Shown: positions 42,477 to 43,974 of the stretch, in pieces
Numbering within the stretch: the first letter of the stretch is position 1
Layout: every line of letters starts with the position of its first letter
Assembly: GCA_937904325.1 (NCBI GenBank)
Contig: CALGTK010000469.1
Span: forward strand, 1 to 43,974
DNA length: 43,974 nucleotides
Direction: 5' to 3'
DNA from: an uncultured Planctomyces sp.
Lineage (GTDB): Bacteria; Planctomycetota; Planctomycetia; Planctomycetales; Planctomycetaceae
Program-made: the position numbers and the translations under genes
Notes under the pieces: model-generated
Database searches by the model: none
What the model saw: the letters and a program-made list of their open reading frames with translations, nothing else
Told to the model about the DNA's origin: nothing

Positions 42477-43073
42477 TTGACTTCCGAAGACGACCAGAAA
42501 CTGATCCAGGCAACCCTCGCGGGCGATACGGACGCGTTCGGCCAACTCGTCGTGCGCTATCAGGATCGGCTGTACCACTCAATCATGCTGATGGTGAAGT
42601 CGCCGGAAGACGCCCGGGACCTCTCTCAGGAAGCCTTCATCCACGCCTTCCGCAAGCTGGATTCCTTCCGGGGCGACGCACAGTTCTATACGTGGCTGTT
42701 CCGCATCGCCGTCAACGCGACAATCAGCTTTCGCCGCAAAGCTACCCGACAGAAGACGACATCCGTCGAGACCGCCAGAGAAGCCGCCGGCATTGAACCC
42801 ATCGATGAACGAGGCGGCGCTCACCCGTCCGGTCGCATGGAAGTCCAGGAAGAACAAGCTTTGATTCGACGAGCCTTAAGCGAACTCTCCGAAGAGTTCC
42901 GTCAGGCAATCGTCCTGACAGAAATCGAGGGGCTGTCCTACGAGGACGCTGCCGAAGCCGTCGGCTGCCCGATCGGCACAATCCGCAGCCGCATCCATCG
43001 AGCCCGCAACGAACTCCGCGAAAAGCTCCGCATCCTGCTCAAAGAACCGCAGGCGGACGGTGAGCCTGGTTAA
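42477..43073 (+). CDS. ECF (RpoE-like) sigma factor
   Basis: A 198-residue extracytoplasmic-function sigma factor. Region 2 runs from VRYQDRLYHSIMLMVKSPED through DLSQEAFIHAFRKLDSFRGD and FYTWLFRIAVNATISF. A linker with RREAAGIEP-like charged sequence (85-120) follows. Region 4 has LSEEFRQAIVLTEIEGLSYE and AAEAVGCPIGTIRSRIHRAR. The start is a TTG at 42477, 27 bases after the lgt stop; a GAG box is weak. No anti-sigma gene follows: the next gene is on the opposite strand. It may therefore be controlled by another route or by a distant partner. Confidence 0.94.
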   Translation: MTSEDDQKLIQATLAGDTDAFGQLVVRYQDRLYHSIMLMVKSPEDARDLSQEAFIHAFRKLDSFRGDAQFYTWLFRIAVNATISFRRKATRQKTTSVETAREAAGIEPIDERGGAHPSGRMEVQEEQALIRRALSELSEEFRQAIVLTEIEGLSYEDAAEAVGCPIGTIRSRIHRARNELREKLRILLKEPQADGEPG

Positions 43074-43081
43074 TCGACAAA

Positions 43082-43091
43082 CCCCGGGGTG
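43082..43091. repeat. Ten-base palindrome between convergent genes
   Basis: ACCCCGGGGT is a perfect palindrome nine bases after the sigma-factor stop. It is too short, with no loop or T-run, to call a terminator. Confidence 0.3.
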
Positions 43092-43163
43092 ACACTGGTT
43101 CCTGCAACCTGATACGTACAGCGACTAGAGGCAATCATCAAGTCTGCAAATGACCCCTTGCGA

Positions 43164-43974
43164 CTACTCAGGAAGTCGCTTCCGTTCGACACGTGGGACT
43201 GAGCCAGTGCAGGCCTTCATGAAATTGACGAGGTCTTTTTTATTCTGTTCGGTCAGCTTGAGTGGTCGCATTTTGTCGCTGAGCAATTCGTTCTTTGTCC
43301 CTCCCTTGTTGTAGTGCTCAACAACTTCTTCAAGCGTCTTGAGGCTTCCATCGTGCATGTATGGTGCCGTGGAAGCTACATTGCGGATTGTCGGTGTTTT
43401 GAACGCTCCCTTGTCTTTGGACTCTTCAGTAACGGCGAAACGCCCCAGATCAGGCTTCTTTGCCCCCATCCCGATGCCAAGATTATGGTACTTTTCGTCG
43501 GCAAGATTGGCGCCGACGTGGCATGCACTGCAGTTGACGGCTTTGCCGAAGAAAAGCTCCTGGCCACGTCGGGCGCTTTCAGTCATTGGATTGGCAGCGG
43601 CCGCTCGTTTCGATTCAAGATACCGAGCGAAGATTTCTGGATTGTCCTCTCTCAACCCTTCCAGGGTGTCATCATCGAGATTCGCGAATCGCTTGAACGC
43701 TTCGCTGTAATCGTACGCGGATGGCCCGGTCACAAGAACACGCTCGAACGCCGCAATCGCTTTTCCAACGTTGTCGATATTGACCTGGTCCTCGCCAAAG
43801 ACGGTGTCAAACTGCAGAACGTATCCGGAAATATTTTTCAGAGTTGCAACAGCGTTGGCATGTGTGTTGCCCATCTCAATGGGATTAGCAATCGGACCGA
43901 CCGCCTGTGCTTCGAGCGAGCCTGCACGACCATCCCAGAACTGCGCGCCACTGAGAATCCGATTGTAGCTGACC
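43164..43974 (-). CDS. Di-heme cytochrome-c peroxidase, C-terminal part (cut by window edge)
   Basis: The frame is open from the right-hand edge to the stop at 43164, giving 269 residues; an ATG at 43874 is internal. The visible part begins VSYNRILSGAQFWDGRAGSL, then LEAQAVGPIANPIEMGN, both typical of MauG/CcpA-type peroxidases. The second haem motif is CSACH in AVNCSACHVGANL, and the distal part is APYMHDGSLKTLEEVVEHYN. The first haem motif and signal peptide lie outside the window. Such proteins reduce hydrogen peroxide in the periplasm or modify partner proteins. Converges on the sigma-factor gene. Confidence 0.95.
   Translation of the reverse strand, partial: VSYNRILSGAQFWDGRAGSLEAQAVGPIANPIEMGNTHANAVATLKNISGYVLQFDTVFGEDQVNIDNVGKAIAAFERVLVTGPSAYDYSEAFKRFANLDDDTLEGLREDNPEIFARYLESKRAAAANPMTESARRGQELFFGKAVNCSACHVGANLADEKYHNLGIGMGAKKPDLGRFAVTEESKDKGAFKTPTIRNVASTAPYMHDGSLKTLEEVVEHYNKGGTKNELLSDKMRPLKLTEQNKKDLVNFMKACTGSVPRVERKRLPE

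Overview
The window looks like chromosome of a marine-type member of the Planctomycetota. The grounds are gene families rather than any database match: a DUF1080 protein, a DUF1501 + DUF1549/DUF1553 (PSCyt2/PSD1) pair, a sulfatase plus a sulfatase remnant, a TadG-like von Willebrand protein, archaeal-type tetrahydromethanopterin (H4MPT) C1 genes in a bacterium, and frequent GTG/TTG starts. I see no rRNA, tRNA, CRISPR array, prophage or intact transposon. Most of the window reads as ordinary chromosome.

Layout. 1-5.7 kb: tail of an unknown gene, a HEAT-repeat protein, a doubtful unknown ORF, a secreted DUF1080 protein, a stand-alone CheY-like receiver and an MFS transporter. 6-10 kb: a lipoprotein with two Dabb domains, a thioredoxin-NHL protein resembling NHLRC2, and BirA. 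10-14.1 kb: an M42 aminopeptidase and a histidine kinase/sigma54-activator operon whose activator has GAFLGA instead of GAFTGA. 14.3-17.3 kb: a zinc-ribbon membrane protein, an ABM monooxygenase-like protein, an 84-bp nested palindrome and a RecQ-like helicase. 17.3-25.4 kb: a sulfatase, a DNA methyltransferase fused to a degenerate GIY-YIG domain, a sulfatase fragment, the DUF1501/DUF1549 operon and small ORFs. 25.5-31.5 kb: small proteins, a threonine/serine dehydratase, a TadG-like VWA protein, a lipoprotein and an EboF-like alkaline-phosphatase-superfamily protein. 31.6-35.7 kb: a C1-transfer island with YkgJ-type protein, methylene-H4MPT dehydrogenase, an unknown protein, Fae, and a divergent ATP-grasp protein like the Orf17 of H4MPT clusters. 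35.7-38.4 kb: a hidden selenoprotein gene, XseA and a sugar-phosphate-isomerase-like TIM barrel. 38.6-44 kb: a STAS protein, a LOG-family protein, PanC, Lgt, an ECF sigma factor and a di-heme cytochrome-c peroxidase cut by the window edge.

The most notable item is at 35748-36092 on the minus strand. A standard gene caller would report only a 62-residue ORF there. The true reading frame is a 114-residue Spx/ArsC-like thioredoxin-fold protein whose first active-site cysteine is encoded by an in-frame UGA (U-T-S-C). It has a strong Shine-Dalgarno site before the upstream ATG. A 7-bp hairpin with a GUU loop lies 24 nt past the UGA, where a bacterial SECIS element should be. I conclude it is a selenoprotein gene; the selenocysteine machinery is not in this window.

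The C1 island fits formaldehyde capture on H4MPT (Fae), oxidation of methylene-H4MPT (MtdB type) and possibly cofactor synthesis (Orf17-like). The cyclohydrolase and formyltransferase genes must lie elsewhere.
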